A model generated the notes under the pieces. The model saw only the letters and a list, made by a program, of their open reading frames with translations, ran no database searches and was not told where the DNA came from. Of a DNA stretch of 64,000 nt, positions 63,666 to 64,000 are shown piece by piece. Numbering within the stretch: position 1 is the stretch's first letter; every line of letters starts with the position of its first letter. Origin of the DNA: CAVTAV01 sp963732795 (GTDB taxonomy: Bacteria > Pseudomonadota > Alphaproteobacteria > CAVTAV01); NCBI GenBank assembly GCA_963732795.1, contig CAVTAV010000002.1, positions 992,001 through 1,056,000 on the forward strand, given 5' to 3'. The position numbers were made by a program, and so were the translations under genes.

Positions 63666-64000
63666 TGCCGGTTCACAATTCCGAAGTCGTGGAGGGCTTC
63701 AACCGCTACGCCACGCTTCTCGAAATCCAGGGCGCCAACCCGTTTCGCATCCGCGCCTATCGGAATGCCGCGCGCACCATCCAGAACCTGCCCCATAGCC
63801 TCGAATCCATGCTGGCGGAAGGCGAAGACCCGGACGATCTCCCTGGCATCGGCAAGGATCTCGCGGACAAGATCCGGGAATTCGTCGAGACCGGCCGTCT
63901 CAAGGCGCTCGAAGAGTTAGAACGATCCATGCCGGGCGACCTCGTTGAGCTCACCACCCTGCCCGGCCTCGGCCCCAAGCGGGTCAAGATTCTCTATGAC
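63665..64000 (+). CDS. polX: DNA polymerase X family protein, PolX (5' part, cut by window end)
   Basis: The first 112 residues are readable and the gene runs off the right edge. VVEGFNRYATLLEIQGANPFRIRAYRNAARTIQNLP is the N-terminal 8-kDa-like domain; DDLPGIGKDLADKIREFVETGRLKALEELE is the first helix-hairpin-helix, and LVELTTLPGLGPKRVKILYD the second. This order is that of bacterial PolX (polymerase plus PHP exonuclease, about 570 residues), which acts in base-excision repair. ATG 63665 is coupled to the preceding small frame. Confidence 0.88.
   Translation, partial: MPVHNSEVVEGFNRYATLLEIQGANPFRIRAYRNAARTIQNLPHSLESMLAEGEDPDDLPGIGKDLADKIREFVETGRLKALEELERSMPGDLVELTTLPGLGPKRVKILYD

Overview
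The window is high-GC DNA (I judge roughly 65 percent by eye) from a Gram-negative, facultatively microaerobic bacterium. Gene content (cbb3 oxidase with ccoGHIS, FixK/FNR-type boxes, Tat-exported proteins, DUF3570/DUF4266 proteins, typical alphaproteobacterial GTCAT...ATGAC intergenic palindromes) points to a soil or plant-associated alphaproteobacterium. I cannot place it to genus. No rRNA, tRNA, CRISPR, prophage or transposase was seen.

Layout. 1-4.6 kb: 5' part of a TPP enzyme, a hemerythrin, and an exported trio in which two paralogues flank a beta-lactamase-fold protein that has lost its metal motif. 4.6-6.8 kb: a low-GC one-gene insertion carrying a DUF262/DUF1524 (GmrSD-like) defence nuclease. 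6.8-11.4 kb: MFS carrier, VOC protein, dienoyl-CoA-reductase-like SDR, GMC oxidoreductase. 11.9-17.0 kb: an exported redox operon, TlpA - DUF4266 lipoprotein - DUF3570 barrel - ApbE flavin transferase - DsbD/ScsB; the barrel carries a sequence matching the ApbE flavinylation consensus. 17-20.3 kb: gamma-resorcylate-decarboxylase-like protein, methyltransferase, CE15 glucuronoyl esterase. 20.5-30.4 kb: two copies of a HupE/UreJ-like membrane protein plus DUF3604 (PHP-like) module, one with a PpiC-type isomerase, enclosing an ABC exporter and a formylglycine-generating enzyme. 31.1-39.1 kb: complete ccoNOQP-ccoGHIS. 39.2-49.8 kb, minus strand: one long operon, SpoIIAA-like protein - N-type ATPase (atpDCQRBEFAG) - beta-CASP RNase-like protein - AMP/thymidine phosphorylase - PRPP synthetase. 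50.1 kb: Hsp20, divergent from that operon. 50.7-57.4 kb: carboxylesterase, LacI regulator, Tat-exported MBL protein and GH3 beta-glucosidase, with two identical 16-bp operators. 57.4-59.6 kb: CmcJ/NvfI-like dioxygenase and flavoprotein monooxygenase. 59.7-64 kb: phosphoribosyltransferase and alpha/beta hydrolase, divergent from PEP synthase, then the start of polX.

How it fits together. Four FNR/FixK-type palindromes (TTGAY-N4-RTCAA) lie upstream of the hemerythrin, ccoN, the N-ATPase/hsp20 divergent promoter and the PEP synthase/hydrolase divergent promoter. I infer one low-oxygen regulon that couples the high-affinity oxidase, an accessory rotary ATPase, RNA/nucleotide salvage, a small chaperone and PEP synthase. 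The two most novel-looking systems are the predicted flavinylated outer-membrane barrel operon and the N-ATPase plus nucleotide-salvage operon.

Caveat. About 25 genes contain reading-frame breaks. Those I could resolve are mostly +1 insertions, often lengthening a short homopolymer, and coding potential continues in another frame. This looks like uncorrected sequencing error rather than mass gene decay, so I annotate such genes as single spans and state where the frame breaks.
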